A stretch of 64,000 bases of DNA from Variovorax sp. (GCA_017744935.1 JAGIAI010000035.1:27177-91176); one strand, 5' to 3'; positions 27,218 through 37,248 are shown, numbered from the stretch's first letter. Notes: generated by a model from the sequence alone, not told the origin. Made by a program: numbers and translations.

Positions 27218-29058
27218 GCACGCTCCTGGTTCACGCGCTTGGAGATGGTCTCGGTGATGAATCGCGCCGTGATCGGCGTGCCGTCGAAATGCAGAACTCG
27301 CACCAGCTGCGCCGGATCGACATCGAGCTCGTTCACCAGCAGGCTGTGCATCTGCGCATCGCGGTTCTGCTCGACGACGAACACCTGCTCGTGCTGCGAG
27401 ATAAACCGCGACACGCTGTCAGGGAATGGAAACGCGCGCAGACGCATCGCGTCGAGGTGGATGCCGCGCTCCTGCAAGGCTTCGAGCGCCTCGTGCATTG
27501 CGGGGCTGGTCGATCCGAAATAGATTACGCCGACCGGCGTCTTCTCGGCCGCGAGACGCACCATGGGTTGCGGCACCAGCGAAGCGGCCGTCTTGAACTT
27601 CCGCAGCAGCCGTTCCATGTTGTAGATGTAGTCCGGACCGCGCTCGGAGTAGCGCGCGTACGCATCGCGCGTCGTGCCCCGCGTGAAGAAGCTGCCCTTC
27701 GTTGGATGCGTTCCCGGCAGCGTGCGCCATGGAATGCCGTCCCCATCCACGTCCTTGTAGCGGCCGAAGTCGCGGCCGGCTTCGAGCTCCTCGGCGGTCA
27801 TCACCTTGCCCCGGTCGTAGGCACGGCTGTCGTCCCACGCAAAGGGCTCGCACAGGCGCTGGTTCATGCCGATGTCGAGATCGGTCATCACGAACACCGG
27901 CGTTTGCAGGCGATCGGCAAGGTCGAGCGCGGCTGCGGCGTGCTCGAAGCACTCGTGCGGGTCTTCGGGGAACAGAAGTACATGCTTGGTGTCGCCGTGC
28001 GATGCATAGGCGCACGCGAGGATGTCGGCCTGCTGCGTGCGCGTGGGCATGCCGGTCGATGGTCCGCCGCGCTGCACGTTGATGAGCGTGACCGGAATCT
28101 CCGCGAAGTACGCGAGCCCGATGAACTCGCTCATCAGCGAGATGCCCGGCCCGGAGGTCGCGGTGAAAGCGCGCGCGCCGTTCCACCCCGCGCCCACCAC
28201 CATGCCGATGGAGGCGATCTCGTCCTCCGCCTGCACGATCGCGAAGCGCTGCTGCCCTGTCGCGGGATCGACGCGGAACTTCGAGCAGTACTTCTGAAAG
28301 GCCTCCGCCACCGATGACGAAGGCGTGATCGGATACCACGCCGCCACCGTCGCGCCGCCATACACGCAACCCAGTGCCGCGGCACTGTTGCCGTCCACGA
28401 AGATGTGGTTGCCGACCTTGTCTGCACGCCGCACCTTGAGTCCGATCGGCTCGCGCAGGTGCTCGCGCGCGAAGTCGCATCCCAGATGCAGCGCCTGCAC
28501 GTTCGAGGCGAGCAGCCTTTCCTTGCCCTTGTACTGCTCGCCGAAGAGCTTCTCGACCACCTCGGGCTCGATGCCCAGCAGGATCGCGAGCGCCCCCACG
28601 TAGACGATGTTCTTGAAGAGCTGCCGCTGGCGCGGGTCCTGGTAGACCGCGTTGCAGATCTCGGTCAGCGGCATCCCGATGACGCGGATGTCGTCGCGGA
28701 ACTTCGATGGCGGCAGCGCGCGCGTGCTGTCGTAGAACAGGTAGCCGCCGGGCTCCAGCTCGGACACGTCGGCGTCCCACGTCTGCGGGTTCATCGCGAC
28801 CATCATGTCGGTGCCGCCGCGCCGGCCGAGATGGCCCGCTTCGGTCACGCGCACTTCGTACCAGGTCGGCAGGCCCTGGATGTTGCTCGGAAAGATGTTG
28901 CGCGGGCTCACCGGCACGCCCATGCGCAGGATGGCCTTGGCGAACAGCTCGTTGGCCGATGCCGAACCCGATCCGTTGACATTGGCGAACTTGATGACGA
29001 AATCGTTGACGGCTTCGATCTGCCGCACGATGCCCTTGGGTGGCAGTGTCGCGCTCAT
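27214..29058 (-). CDS. 2-oxoacid:acceptor oxidoreductase alpha subunit (gamma-alpha fusion)
   Basis: NVNGSGSASANELFAKAILRMG (gamma domain); YPITPSSSVAEAF; TSGPGISLMSEFIGLAYFAEIPVTLINVQRGGPSTGMPTRTQQADI. Confidence 0.92.
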   Translation of the reverse strand: MSATLPPKGIVRQIEAVNDFVIKFANVNGSGSASANELFAKAILRMGVPVSPRNIFPSNIQGLPTWYEVRVTEAGHLGRRGGTDMMVAMNPQTWDADVSELEPGGYLFYDSTRALPPSKFRDDIRVIGMPLTEICNAVYQDPRQRQLFKNIVYVGALAILLGIEPEVVEKLFGEQYKGKERLLASNVQALHLGCDFAREHLREPIGLKVRRADKVGNHIFVDGNSAAALGCVYGGATVAAWYPITPSSSVAEAFQKYCSKFRVDPATGQQRFAIVQAEDEIASIGMVVGAGWNGARAFTATSGPGISLMSEFIGLAYFAEIPVTLINVQRGGPSTGMPTRTQQADILACAYASHGDTKHVLLFPEDPHECFEHAAAALDLADRLQTPVFVMTDLDIGMNQRLCEPFAWDDSRAYDRGKVMTAEELEAGRDFGRYKDVDGDGIPWRTLPGTHPTKGSFFTRGTTRDAYARYSERGPDYIYNMERLLRKFKTAASLVPQPMVRLAAEKTPVGVIYFGSTSPAMHEALEALQERGIHLDAMRLRAFPFPDSVSRFISQHEQVFVVEQNRDAQMHSLLVNELDVDPAQLVRVLHFDGTPITARFITETISKRVNQERA

Positions 29059-30884
29059 GCGGGCACCCCCTCCGGCGCGCCGCGCTTCTCGCGCGCCTTC
29101 GGGCCGGCGGGCGTGGTCTTCAAGAGGAACTTCTGCATGTCCCAGGCACCGGTCGGGCAACGTTCGGCGCACAGGCCGCAATGCAGGCAAACGTCCTCGT
29201 CCTTGACCATCACCCGGCCGGTTTTGAGGCCACCCGACACGTACAGGTCCTGCGCTAGATTGAGTGCCGGCGCCTTCAGGCGCTCGCGCAGATCGGCCTC
29301 GTCACCATTGGTGGTGAAGGTGATGCAGTCCATGGGGCAGATGTCCACGCAGGCATCGCACTCGATGCAGGCGGTCTCGGTGAACACGGTCTGCACGTCG
29401 CAGTTGAGGCAGCGCTGCGCTTCCTTGAAGGCGGTGGCCGCATCGAAGCCCAGTTCCACCTCCACGCGGATGCTCGCGAGCGCCTTCTCCGCCTTTTCCC
29501 AAGGGACCTTGTAGCGCAGGTCGTTGGAGGTGTCGTTGTCGTAGCTCCACTCGTGGATGCCCATCTTCTGCGAGATGAGGTTGGTCATCGGCGGCGGACG
29601 ATTCGTCACCGGCTCGCCATGCAGCAGCTTGTCGATCGACACCGCTGCCTCGTGCCCATGCGCGACAGCTTCGATGATGTTCTTCGGGCCGAAGGCCGCA
29701 TCACCGCCGAAGAAGACGTTCGGCAATGTCGACTGGAAGCTGCTCTTCTCGAGCTTCGGCAGGCCCCACTTGTCGAACTCGATCCCGCAGTCGCGCTCGA
29801 TCCACGGAAACGAGTTCTCCTGCCCCACCGCCACCAGCACTTCGTCGCATTCGAAGAAGGCATCGGGCTGACCCGTGGCGACCAGCTTGCGGTTGCCCTG
29901 CTCGTCGTATTCGGCGCGCACGATCTCGAAGCGCATGCCGGTGAGCTTGCCGTTCTCGTGCACGAATTCCTTCGGCACGTGGTAGTTGATGATCGGGATG
30001 CCCTCGTGCTGCGCGTCTTCCTTCTCCCACGGCGAGGCCTTCATCTCCTCGAAGCCGCTTCGCACGATGACCTTCACGTCGGTGCCGCCGAGACGGCGGG
30101 CGGACCGGCAGCAGTCCATCGCCGTGTTGCCGCCGCCAAGCACGATCACGCGCTTGCCGATGCTCGTGATGTGGCCGAACGAGACGGAAGCCAGCCAGTC
30201 GATGCCGATGTGGATGCGCTCGGCCGCTTCCTTGCGCCCCGGCACGTCGAGGTCGCGTCCGCGCGGTGCGCCGCAGCCAACGAAGACCGCGTCCCACCCT
30301 TGCGCCATCAGCGACTTCATCGACTCGATGCGCTCGCCGGCGCGGAAGGTCACGCCGAGGTCGAGGATGTAGCCGGTCTCCTCGTCGATCACCGATTCGG
30401 GCAGGCGGAAGCGCGGGATCTGCGTGCGGATGAAGCCGCCCGCCTTGGGCTCGCCGTCGAACACCGTGACCTCGTAGCCGAGCGGGGCGAGGTCGCGCGC
30501 AACGGTCAGGGAAGCCGGCCCGGCGCCCACGCAGACAACGCGCTTGCCGTTGCGCGGCTCGACCTTGGGCATGCGCGCGCGCACGTCGTTCTTCATGTCG
30601 GCCGTCACGCGCTTGAGCCGGCAGATGGCCACCGGCTCCGGGTCTTTCGCATTACTTTCCTCGACGCGCCCTCGCCTGCACGCGGGCTCGCAGGGCCTGT
30701 CGCAGGTGCGGCCGAGGATGCCGGGGAAGACGTTGGAGGCCCAGTTGATCATGTAGGCGTCGTCGTAGCGGCGCTGGGCGATCAACCGTATGTATTCGGG
30801 GACGGGGGTGTGCGCGGGACAGGCGTACTGGCAATCGACGACCTTGTGGAAATAGGCCGGGTTGGCAATGTTGGTTCGCTGCAA
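29055..30884 (-). CDS. GltD-like FAD-dependent oxidoreductase with C-terminal 2[4Fe-4S] ferredoxin domain
   Basis: VCVGAGPASLTVARDLAPLGYEVTVFDGEPKAGGFI; VLGGGNTAMDCCR; CIECDACVDICPMDC; CLHCGLCAERCPTGAW. Confidence 0.92.
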   Translation of the reverse strand: MQRTNIANPAYFHKVVDCQYACPAHTPVPEYIRLIAQRRYDDAYMINWASNVFPGILGRTCDRPCEPACRRGRVEESNAKDPEPVAICRLKRVTADMKNDVRARMPKVEPRNGKRVVCVGAGPASLTVARDLAPLGYEVTVFDGEPKAGGFIRTQIPRFRLPESVIDEETGYILDLGVTFRAGERIESMKSLMAQGWDAVFVGCGAPRGRDLDVPGRKEAAERIHIGIDWLASVSFGHITSIGKRVIVLGGGNTAMDCCRSARRLGGTDVKVIVRSGFEEMKASPWEKEDAQHEGIPIINYHVPKEFVHENGKLTGMRFEIVRAEYDEQGNRKLVATGQPDAFFECDEVLVAVGQENSFPWIERDCGIEFDKWGLPKLEKSSFQSTLPNVFFGGDAAFGPKNIIEAVAHGHEAAVSIDKLLHGEPVTNRPPPMTNLISQKMGIHEWSYDNDTSNDLRYKVPWEKAEKALASIRVEVELGFDAATAFKEAQRCLNCDVQTVFTETACIECDACVDICPMDCITFTTNGDEADLRERLKAPALNLAQDLYVSGGLKTGRVMVKDEDVCLHCGLCAERCPTGAWDMQKFLLKTTPAGPKAREKRGAPEGVPA

Positions 30885-30990
30885 TGCGGTCTCCTGGATG
30901 CCGCCCGTTGCCCTGGGGGGAAGGCTTCACGGGTCTGGCGCCAGTATGCGCCGCGCATGTCCGGGCGCAACCTTGGTGGAATCCCGCAGC

Positions 30991-31014
30991 AAAGCGGGCA
31001 CTAATGCCCGCCTA
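30991..31014 (-). terminator. candidate intrinsic terminator downstream of lipoprotein gene
   Basis: Minus-strand stem GCGGGC-attagt-GCCCGC followed by TTT. Confidence 0.45.
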
Positions 31015-31035
31015 AGTACCTGCGTGCTACATGCG

Positions 31036-31290
31036 CTACATGCATGAGCACGAAGCGGGCTTGACGCACGAAGGTGCCGCGCTCGCCGTCTGAGCCGCGC
31101 TGGTGCCGCCGATGCAGAGCGCCTGCTTGCCCACCGGGCAGCCGGTCTCGCAGCTCGCACATGCGCCCGCGGCGGGCGCCGTGCAGCGCGGACCTTCGAT
31201 GTGGTTCTTCAGCAGGACGAGGTCGGACTGGGTTGTCGAGCACGCGCACAAGGCCAGCGCGGCGAGCACGGACAGCAGGGACAGCTTCAT
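31036..31290 (-). CDS. small Cys-rich lipoprotein
   Basis: MKLSLLSVLAALALCAC lipobox; ten Cys in 84 aa; start overlaps P450 stop (ATGA). Confidence 0.65.
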   Translation of the reverse strand: MKLSLLSVLAALALCACSTTQSDLVLLKNHIEGPRCTAPAAGACASCETGCPVGKQALCIGGTSAAQTASAAPSCVKPASCSCM

Positions 31291-32786
31291 TCGGGGGCCC
31301 TTTTGATCGAATCCCTGGCAGTGCCCAGGCCGGTCGTTCGCTCACGCAGACGCATCCGGAGCCCGACCGGGGTCATGGTGAACGCAAGCAGTTCGCGCGC
31401 CGGCTGGTGATCCGGCGTGTCGACGGACACGATGTCGAACCGGCTCAGCAGTACCGCCATCGCCATCTTCATTTCGAGCAGCGCAAGGTAGCGGCCCGGG
31501 CAGATGCGAGGGCCCGCGCCGAAAGGCATCGACGTGCGCTTCGCCGCACTGCTCATGGCGTCCGGTTCGTCCGCAAGCCAGCGCGAAGGCGCGAAGGTGG
31601 CTGCATTCGGCACGTGGTTGTCGCTCACGCTGTCGCGGCGCATCAGGGCACAAATGACCGAGCCGGCCGGCACTTCGACATCGCCCACCACCGTGTCGCG
31701 CGCAGCCTGCGCGAAGAGAAGCGGCCCGACTGGCTTGAGGCGCATGGTCTCCAGCGCGCAGGCCTCGATGAAGTCGAGATCGCCCACCTGGGCGAAGTCG
31801 GGCAACTGCCCATCCGGCAACACGCGCCGGACCTCCTCGGTCGCGCGGGCCAATTCGGCCGGGTGGCGCCACAGAAGATCGATCATCCACGCGATGGTGT
31901 TGGCGGTCGTGTCCTCGCCCGCCAGCAGCATGGTCATCACATTGCCGGCCACCTGCGTGTCGCTGATGCCACTTTCGGGCTGGTCCGCGGCGGCGATCAT
32001 CGCCTCGAGCAGATTGCGTGGATTGGTGCGCCGGTCCGGTTCGGCCTGCATCCGCTGCCGGGCCTCGGCGACGAAGCGGTCGACGGCCTCGTTGACCGCG
32101 ATCACGCCGCGCTTGAGCGCGCGGTCGCTCGATGTCGGGAACACGCGCCAGGTCGGGAACGGCGCGAGCACGCGACGCAACAATGCGGGGAATATCTTGT
32201 CGAGGTGCTGCTGGATGACATCCGCGCCGGACTCCAGCGTGTTGACCTCCGCACCGAAGGCCAGCCCCGCGATGGTGTCGACGGTGTAGCGCATCAGATC
32301 GGCCTGCAGGTCGATGTCGCGGCCTTCGCGCGCCGCCGCGGCCCAGCGGCCGCCGAGCCGGTCGGCAACCTTGCGCAGCGACGGGAAGTACGCCTTGACG
32401 TGCGCGGGGTCGAAGCCCGCCATCACCATGCGCCGCTGCCGCCGCCAGTCGTCGCCGTTGGCGCCGAACAGGCCGGGCTTGAGGCCCATCTCCTTCCCGA
32501 TGGCTTCGAGGCGGCTGGTGCGGCTGAAGCCCTCCGGCCGGTCGCGCAGGGCCGCCGCGACCGCCTGGTGCTCGCCGACGACGAGCATCGGCCGCTTGCC
32601 GAACTTCACCTTGAAATACGGCCCGTAGGCAGCGCACCAGTCCTCGAGCTGGCGATGCATGCGCTGGGGTTCGATCTGCAGCAGGTTGCCGAGCACCGGG
32701 ACGCCGCGCGGCCCCGGCAGATCTTCGATACGGCGCGCAGCCTTCGGAGGTGGTTGAAGGGTTTTCTCGACGGCGGACGTTTCCAT
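31287..32786 (-). CDS. cytochrome P450
   Basis: AGEDTTANTIAWMIDLLWRHP I-helix; ETMRLKPV (ExxR); FGAGPRICPGRYLALLEMKMA heme motif. Confidence 0.93.
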   Translation of the reverse strand: METSAVEKTLQPPPKAARRIEDLPGPRGVPVLGNLLQIEPQRMHRQLEDWCAAYGPYFKVKFGKRPMLVVGEHQAVAAALRDRPEGFSRTSRLEAIGKEMGLKPGLFGANGDDWRRQRRMVMAGFDPAHVKAYFPSLRKVADRLGGRWAAAAREGRDIDLQADLMRYTVDTIAGLAFGAEVNTLESGADVIQQHLDKIFPALLRRVLAPFPTWRVFPTSSDRALKRGVIAVNEAVDRFVAEARQRMQAEPDRRTNPRNLLEAMIAAADQPESGISDTQVAGNVMTMLLAGEDTTANTIAWMIDLLWRHPAELARATEEVRRVLPDGQLPDFAQVGDLDFIEACALETMRLKPVGPLLFAQAARDTVVGDVEVPAGSVICALMRRDSVSDNHVPNAATFAPSRWLADEPDAMSSAAKRTSMPFGAGPRICPGRYLALLEMKMAMAVLLSRFDIVSVDTPDHQPARELLAFTMTPVGLRMRLRERTTGLGTARDSIKRAPE

Positions 32787-32845
32787 GGGCGGGTTCCAGC
32801 AGTGCACCAGTGCCCGGCGAGAATCCACCGGGCCGCACCCACCTG

Positions 32846-33661
32846 TCAAGCGATGGCCGGCTTGCGGTGACGCACCCCGCGCTTGGTCGCGCGGATGTGC
32901 AGCGACAGCGGCGCGACCCGCGTGTCATCGACCACCGCATCCGCGTGTCTCGAACCGATGCCGGCGGTGGGCTCGGCGATCTTGTCGATGTCGAGACCCG
33001 CGCCGAGCACGATGTCGAACCAGTCGCTCAGCGTGCGGTGGAAGATGGGAGTCTGGAAAGGCGCGACCTGCTCGCGTTCCTTGGCTTTCAGCGTCGAGAA
33101 CCACCACGTGTCGACGCGCCCTTCGGTCGATTCGAAGTAGCCGCCAATCTCGATCGCCCGCGCCCTGCCGTTCGCGTCGCGCACCACCTCGCGGTGCGGC
33201 GGCGCGAAGCACGGATGCAGGATCGAGAACTGCAGGAAGCCACCGGGCCGCAGCACGCGGCTCGCTTCATGCAGGGCGCGCACCGGGTCCGGCATGTCCA
33301 TCAGCGACATGAAGGCGGTCACGAAATCGAAGGAGCGCGAGGCAAAGGGCAGCGCCATGCCGTCGCCGACGTGGTAGTCGATGCCCAGCGGCTCCGTCCC
33401 TTCTGCATCGCGCGCATTGCGCACGAAGGTCGGCGCGATGTCGATGGCTGTCATCCGCGCGCCGAGCCGCGCGAGTTGGCGCGTATTGCTCCCCTCGCCG
33501 CAGCCCACGTCGAGCCCCGAAAGGCCCGCCACTGGCGGCAGCATGCCGAAGAAGGCCGGACTGTTGAGCATGTCGCGGAACACATCGACACCCAGGCGAG
33601 CGAGGCGTGTCCACGCATCCGCGTTGGCCTCCCAGAAATTAGCGACGTCGTTTGAATTCAT
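32846..33661 (-). CDS. class I SAM-dependent methyltransferase
   Basis: GLDVGCGEGSNTRQLARLGARMTAIDIAPTFV; FDFVTAFMSLMDMPDP..L.EASRVLRPGGFLQFSILHPCF. Confidence 0.88.
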   Translation of the reverse strand: MNSNDVANFWEANADAWTRLARLGVDVFRDMLNSPAFFGMLPPVAGLSGLDVGCGEGSNTRQLARLGARMTAIDIAPTFVRNARDAEGTEPLGIDYHVGDGMALPFASRSFDFVTAFMSLMDMPDPVRALHEASRVLRPGGFLQFSILHPCFAPPHREVVRDANGRARAIEIGGYFESTEGRVDTWWFSTLKAKEREQVAPFQTPIFHRTLSDWFDIVLGAGLDIDKIAEPTAGIGSRHADAVVDDTRVAPLSLHIRATKRGVRHRKPAIA

Positions 33662-33722
33662 GGCTCGTGCCGCGATTTGGAGACACACGCTGCAGTGCGT
33701 CATCCACTGCAGGGAGGAGATG

Positions 33723-35078
33723 TCAGCGCTCGCGCGCCCGAAGCACATCGGCGACGAGGAATGCCAGCTCCAGGCTTTGTGATCCGTTGAGCCGTGGGTC
33801 GCAGGCGGTTCGATAGCGCTCTGCCAGCCCTTCATCCCCAAGGGCCTGCGCACCCCCGCGGCATTCGGTGACGTCCTGCCCCGTCATTTCGAAGTGAAGG
33901 CCGCCGGGGTAGGTTCCCTCCTGCCGGTGCGCTGCAAAGAAGCCGCGAACTTCATCGAGGATGCGCCCGAAGTCACGCGTCTTGTAGCCGTTCGACGAGG
34001 TCACGGTGTTGCCATGCATCGGGTCGCAACACCACACGGGCGTACGGCCAGCGTCGCGCACCGCGCGCAGCAATGGCGCAAGCGCATCGGCGACCTTGTC
34101 GCTGCCCATGCGCGCGATCAGGACGATGCGGCCGGGTTCGTGGTCCGGGTCCAGGCGATCCAGCAGCGCCAGCACGTCTTCGGGCCGGGCGGTCGGCCCC
34201 AGCTTGACGCCGACGGCATTGCCGATGCCGCGCAGGTATTCCACGTGCGCACCCTCGATGCCTCGGGTGCGCTCGCCCAGCCAGAGCAGGTGCGCCGATG
34301 CACCATAGGATCGATCGCAGCTTTCATCGCGGCGCGTCAGCGCTTCCTCGTAGTGCAGATGCAGCGCCTCGTGCGAGGTGTAGAACTCCACCGCATGCAG
34401 TTGAGGTGCCTTCGCTGCATCGAACCCGCAGGCCTCCATGAACGCCAGGGACTGATCGATGCGATCTGCCAGCTCCTCGAAGCGTTCGCCCTGCGGGCTT
34501 CGCCGGACGAAATCCGCCGTCCATCCATGCACCCGATGCAGGTCCGCGAAGCCGCCTTGCGCCAAGGCACGCAGCAAGTTGAGCGTGGCCGCCGAGTGGG
34601 AGTACGCCGTCAGGAGCCGTTGCGGATCGGGCATTCTCACATCGGCGCTGAATTCGGCGCTGTTGATGATGTCGCCACGGTAGGAAGGCAGCGTCACGCC
34701 TTGCACGGTCTCGGTATCCGAAGAACGCGGCTTCGCAAACTGCCCGGCGATCCGCCCGACCTTGATGACGGGACAGGACGCCGCATAAGTGAGGACGACC
34801 GCCATCTGGAGGATCACGCGGAACGTCGATTCCACGGGCATCTGGCCGAGTTCGTCGAAACTTTCCGCGCAGTCCCCACCTTGCAGCAGGAATGCTTCGC
34901 CACGAGAAACGGCCGCAAGCCGCGCCTTGAGCTGCGTGATCTCTCCCGGAAAGATCAGGGGAGGCAAAGACGACAGCCGGCCTTCCACCGCCCGCAGTGC
35001 ACCGGCATCGGGATAGGCAGGCAACTGCAGCGCCTTGCGCTCGCGCCAGGAGGATGGTGACCAGTGCTGCACGGCCAC
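33723..35078 (-). CDS. class II 3-deoxy-7-phosphoheptulonate synthase (DAHP synthase); GTG start proposed
   Basis: FLLQGGDCAESFDE; VIKVGRIAGQFAKPRSSD; LPSYRGDIIN; WCCDPMHGNTVTSSNGYKTR; GGLHFEMTGQDVTECRGG. Confidence 0.9.
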   Translation of the reverse strand: MAVQHWSPSSWRERKALQLPAYPDAGALRAVEGRLSSLPPLIFPGEITQLKARLAAVSRGEAFLLQGGDCAESFDELGQMPVESTFRVILQMAVVLTYAASCPVIKVGRIAGQFAKPRSSDTETVQGVTLPSYRGDIINSAEFSADVRMPDPQRLLTAYSHSAATLNLLRALAQGGFADLHRVHGWTADFVRRSPQGERFEELADRIDQSLAFMEACGFDAAKAPQLHAVEFYTSHEALHLHYEEALTRRDESCDRSYGASAHLLWLGERTRGIEGAHVEYLRGIGNAVGVKLGPTARPEDVLALLDRLDPDHEPGRIVLIARMGSDKVADALAPLLRAVRDAGRTPVWCCDPMHGNTVTSSNGYKTRDFGRILDEVRGFFAAHRQEGTYPGGLHFEMTGQDVTECRGGAQALGDEGLAERYRTACDPRLNGSQSLELAFLVADVLRARER

Positions 35079-35100
35079 GATGCTAGACCTGTCGCCGGCT

Positions 35101-36006
35101 TCAGGCCATCCCGCGCGCGGCGTGGTATCGACCCGTTCCGCGCGTGACGACGGTGTCGGTGGCAAGCACCGTCCCCGCCTCGTATTCCGGCGAGCCCGCA
35201 AGACGCTCGTAGAGGGGAGCGAAATCGATGCTGGCCAATTCCAGCAGCTCGTCCAGATGGCCCAGCACGAAGTAGGTCTCCTGGAAGTCGTCGATGCGGT
35301 AGCGCGTCTGCATCACCCGTTCGAGCTGAAAGCGGATGCGGTTCGGCGAATCGTCCTCGACGGCAAAGCGGGTCTCGCTGGCCGAGGACGCGATGCCGGC
35401 GCCATAGATCCTCAGGCCGTCGGGTTGCTGGACCAGTCCGAACTCAACCGTGTACCAATAGACCCGCGCCAGCTTCTCCAGGACACCCAGCCGCTTGGCA
35501 CGCAGCCCGCCTTCGCCGTAGGCCTGGATGTAGTCCGCGATCACCGGGTTCATCAGCATCGGAACATGGCCGAAGACATCATGGAAAACGTCGGGCTCTT
35601 CCAGGTAGTCCAGCTCATGCGGCTTGCGGATGAAATGGCCCGCCGGAAAGCGACGATTGGCCAGATGCTCGAAGAACACATCGTCCGGGACGAGCCCAGG
35701 CACCGCCACGACCTCCCAGCCGGTGCGCTTCCTCAGCACCTTCGACATCTGCTCGAAATCGGGAATCTGCTCGGGCCCGATCGGCAAGTCCTGCATGCCG
35801 CGGATGAACTCGTCGCATGCACGGCCGGGCAGCAGCTTCGACTGCCGCTCGAAGAGCGTGCGCCAGACGGCGTGCTCTTCGCTCGTGTAGTTCGACCATC
35901 CCTGGTCGATCGTCCAGTCGGGCCGCTCGGGCGCGTGCATCTCGCCGGCGGCAAGGCCGTGCCTGGCTGATTCCTTGAGTTGCTGCAGCATGGTGCGATC
36001 CATCAA
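35101..36006 (-). CDS. phhA: phenylalanine 4-monooxygenase
   Basis: Q..YTSEEHAVWRTLFERQ; HDVFGHVPML Fe-binding motif; YWYTVEFGL. Confidence 0.93.
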   Translation of the reverse strand: MMDRTMLQQLKESARHGLAAGEMHAPERPDWTIDQGWSNYTSEEHAVWRTLFERQSKLLPGRACDEFIRGMQDLPIGPEQIPDFEQMSKVLRKRTGWEVVAVPGLVPDDVFFEHLANRRFPAGHFIRKPHELDYLEEPDVFHDVFGHVPMLMNPVIADYIQAYGEGGLRAKRLGVLEKLARVYWYTVEFGLVQQPDGLRIYGAGIASSASETRFAVEDDSPNRIRFQLERVMQTRYRIDDFQETYFVLGHLDELLELASIDFAPLYERLAGSPEYEAGTVLATDTVVTRGTGRYHAARGMA

Positions 36007-36024
36007 GCGGGCCGGGACCCTGGC

Positions 36025-37128
36025 TTATGCGGGCTCTTTTTCCGCCTTGTCAGGGGCAGCCAGCACGCCGCGGTTGATCTGGTCGCGTTCCAGCGATTCG
36101 AACAGCGCCTTGAAGTTGCCTTCGCCGAAGCCTTCGCGGTAGTCGCCCTTGCGCTCGATGAACTCGAAGAACACCGGCCCGAGCATGGGCTCCGAGAAGA
36201 TCTGCAGCAGCAGCCGCGGCTTGCCGCCTTCGGTCGTGCCGTCCAGCAGGATGCCGCGCGCCTGCAACTCGCCCACCTCCTGGCCGTGGCCGGGCAGACG
36301 CTTCTCGAGGTTGTCGTAGTAGATGTCGTTCGGCGCAGTCAGCAGCGGGATGCCCGCCATCTGCAGCTGGTCGATCGAGTCGAGCAGGTTGTCGGTCAGG
36401 AGGGCGATGTGCTGGATGCCTTCGCCGTTGAACTGCATCAGGAACTCCTCGATCTGGCCGCCGCCCTGCTTGGCTTCCTCGTTGAGAGGAATGCGGATCA
36501 GGCCATCCGGCGCCGTCATCGCCTTGGAGGTCAGGCCGGTGTACTCGCCGCTGATGTCGAAGTAGCGGATCTCGCGGAAGTTGAAGAGCTTGCTGTAGAA
36601 GTCGGCCCAATAGGCCATGCGGCCGCGATAGACGTTGTGCGTGAGGTGGTCCACGACCTGGAAGCCATGGCCCTTGGGATGGCGGTCTACGCCGGGCAGG
36701 AATTCGAAATCGATGTCGTAGATCGACTTTCCGTCTTCGAAGCGGTCGATCAGGTAAAGCGGCGCACCGCCGATGCCTTTGATGGCGGGCAGGCGAAGTT
36801 CCATCGGGCCGGTGGGAATGTCGATGGGCTGAGCACCCAGTTCGAGCGCCCGCTTGTAGGCCTTGTGGGCGTCGCGCACCCGGAAGGCCAGCCCGCAGGC
36901 GGAAGCGCCGTGCTCGGCGGCGAAGTAGCCGGCCTGCCCCGGCTCGTTGTTCACGATGAAGTTGATGCCGCCCTGGCGGAACAGCAGCACGTTCTTGGAG
37001 CGGTGCTTCGCGACCAGCGTGAAACCCAGCTTCTCGAACAGTGGCTCCAGCACGCCCGGCTTGGGAGAGGCGAATTCCACAAACTCAAAGCCGCAAAGGC
37101 CCATCGGGTTCTCGAACAGGTCGGTCAT
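36025..37128 (-). CDS. hpd: 4-hydroxyphenylpyruvate dioxygenase
   Basis: [90 protein letters not shown]. Confidence 0.95.
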   Translation of the reverse strand: MTDLFENPMGLCGFEFVEFASPKPGVLEPLFEKLGFTLVAKHRSKNVLLFRQGGINFIVNNEPGQAGYFAAEHGASACGLAFRVRDAHKAYKRALELGAQPIDIPTGPMELRLPAIKGIGGAPLYLIDRFEDGKSIYDIDFEFLPGVDRHPKGHGFQVVDHLTHNVYRGRMAYWADFYSKLFNFREIRYFDISGEYTGLTSKAMTAPDGLIRIPLNEEAKQGGGQIEEFLMQFNGEGIQHIALLTDNLLDSIDQLQMAGIPLLTAPNDIYYDNLEKRLPGHGQEVGELQARGILLDGTTEGGKPRLLLQIFSEPMLGPVFFEFIERKGDYREGFGEGNFKALFESLERDQINRGVLAAPDKAEKEPA

Positions 37129-37233
37129 ACATCGTCTCCAGGAATGAAGCAGCCGTTGGCTGGGGGATGGAGAGACTGTAGGCATTTCCCGGCGCATTTA
37201 TCCTGCGATTTCAAGGCGCATGACCGCCTTCCA

Positions 37234-37248
37234 CGCATGATTCATGCG
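37234..37248. promoter_or_regulatory. candidate Lrp/AsnC operator palindrome CGCATGA-T-TCATGCG
   Basis: 7-bp perfect arms 11 bp before the regulator ATG, in the divergent hpd/regulator intergenic region. Confidence 0.45.
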
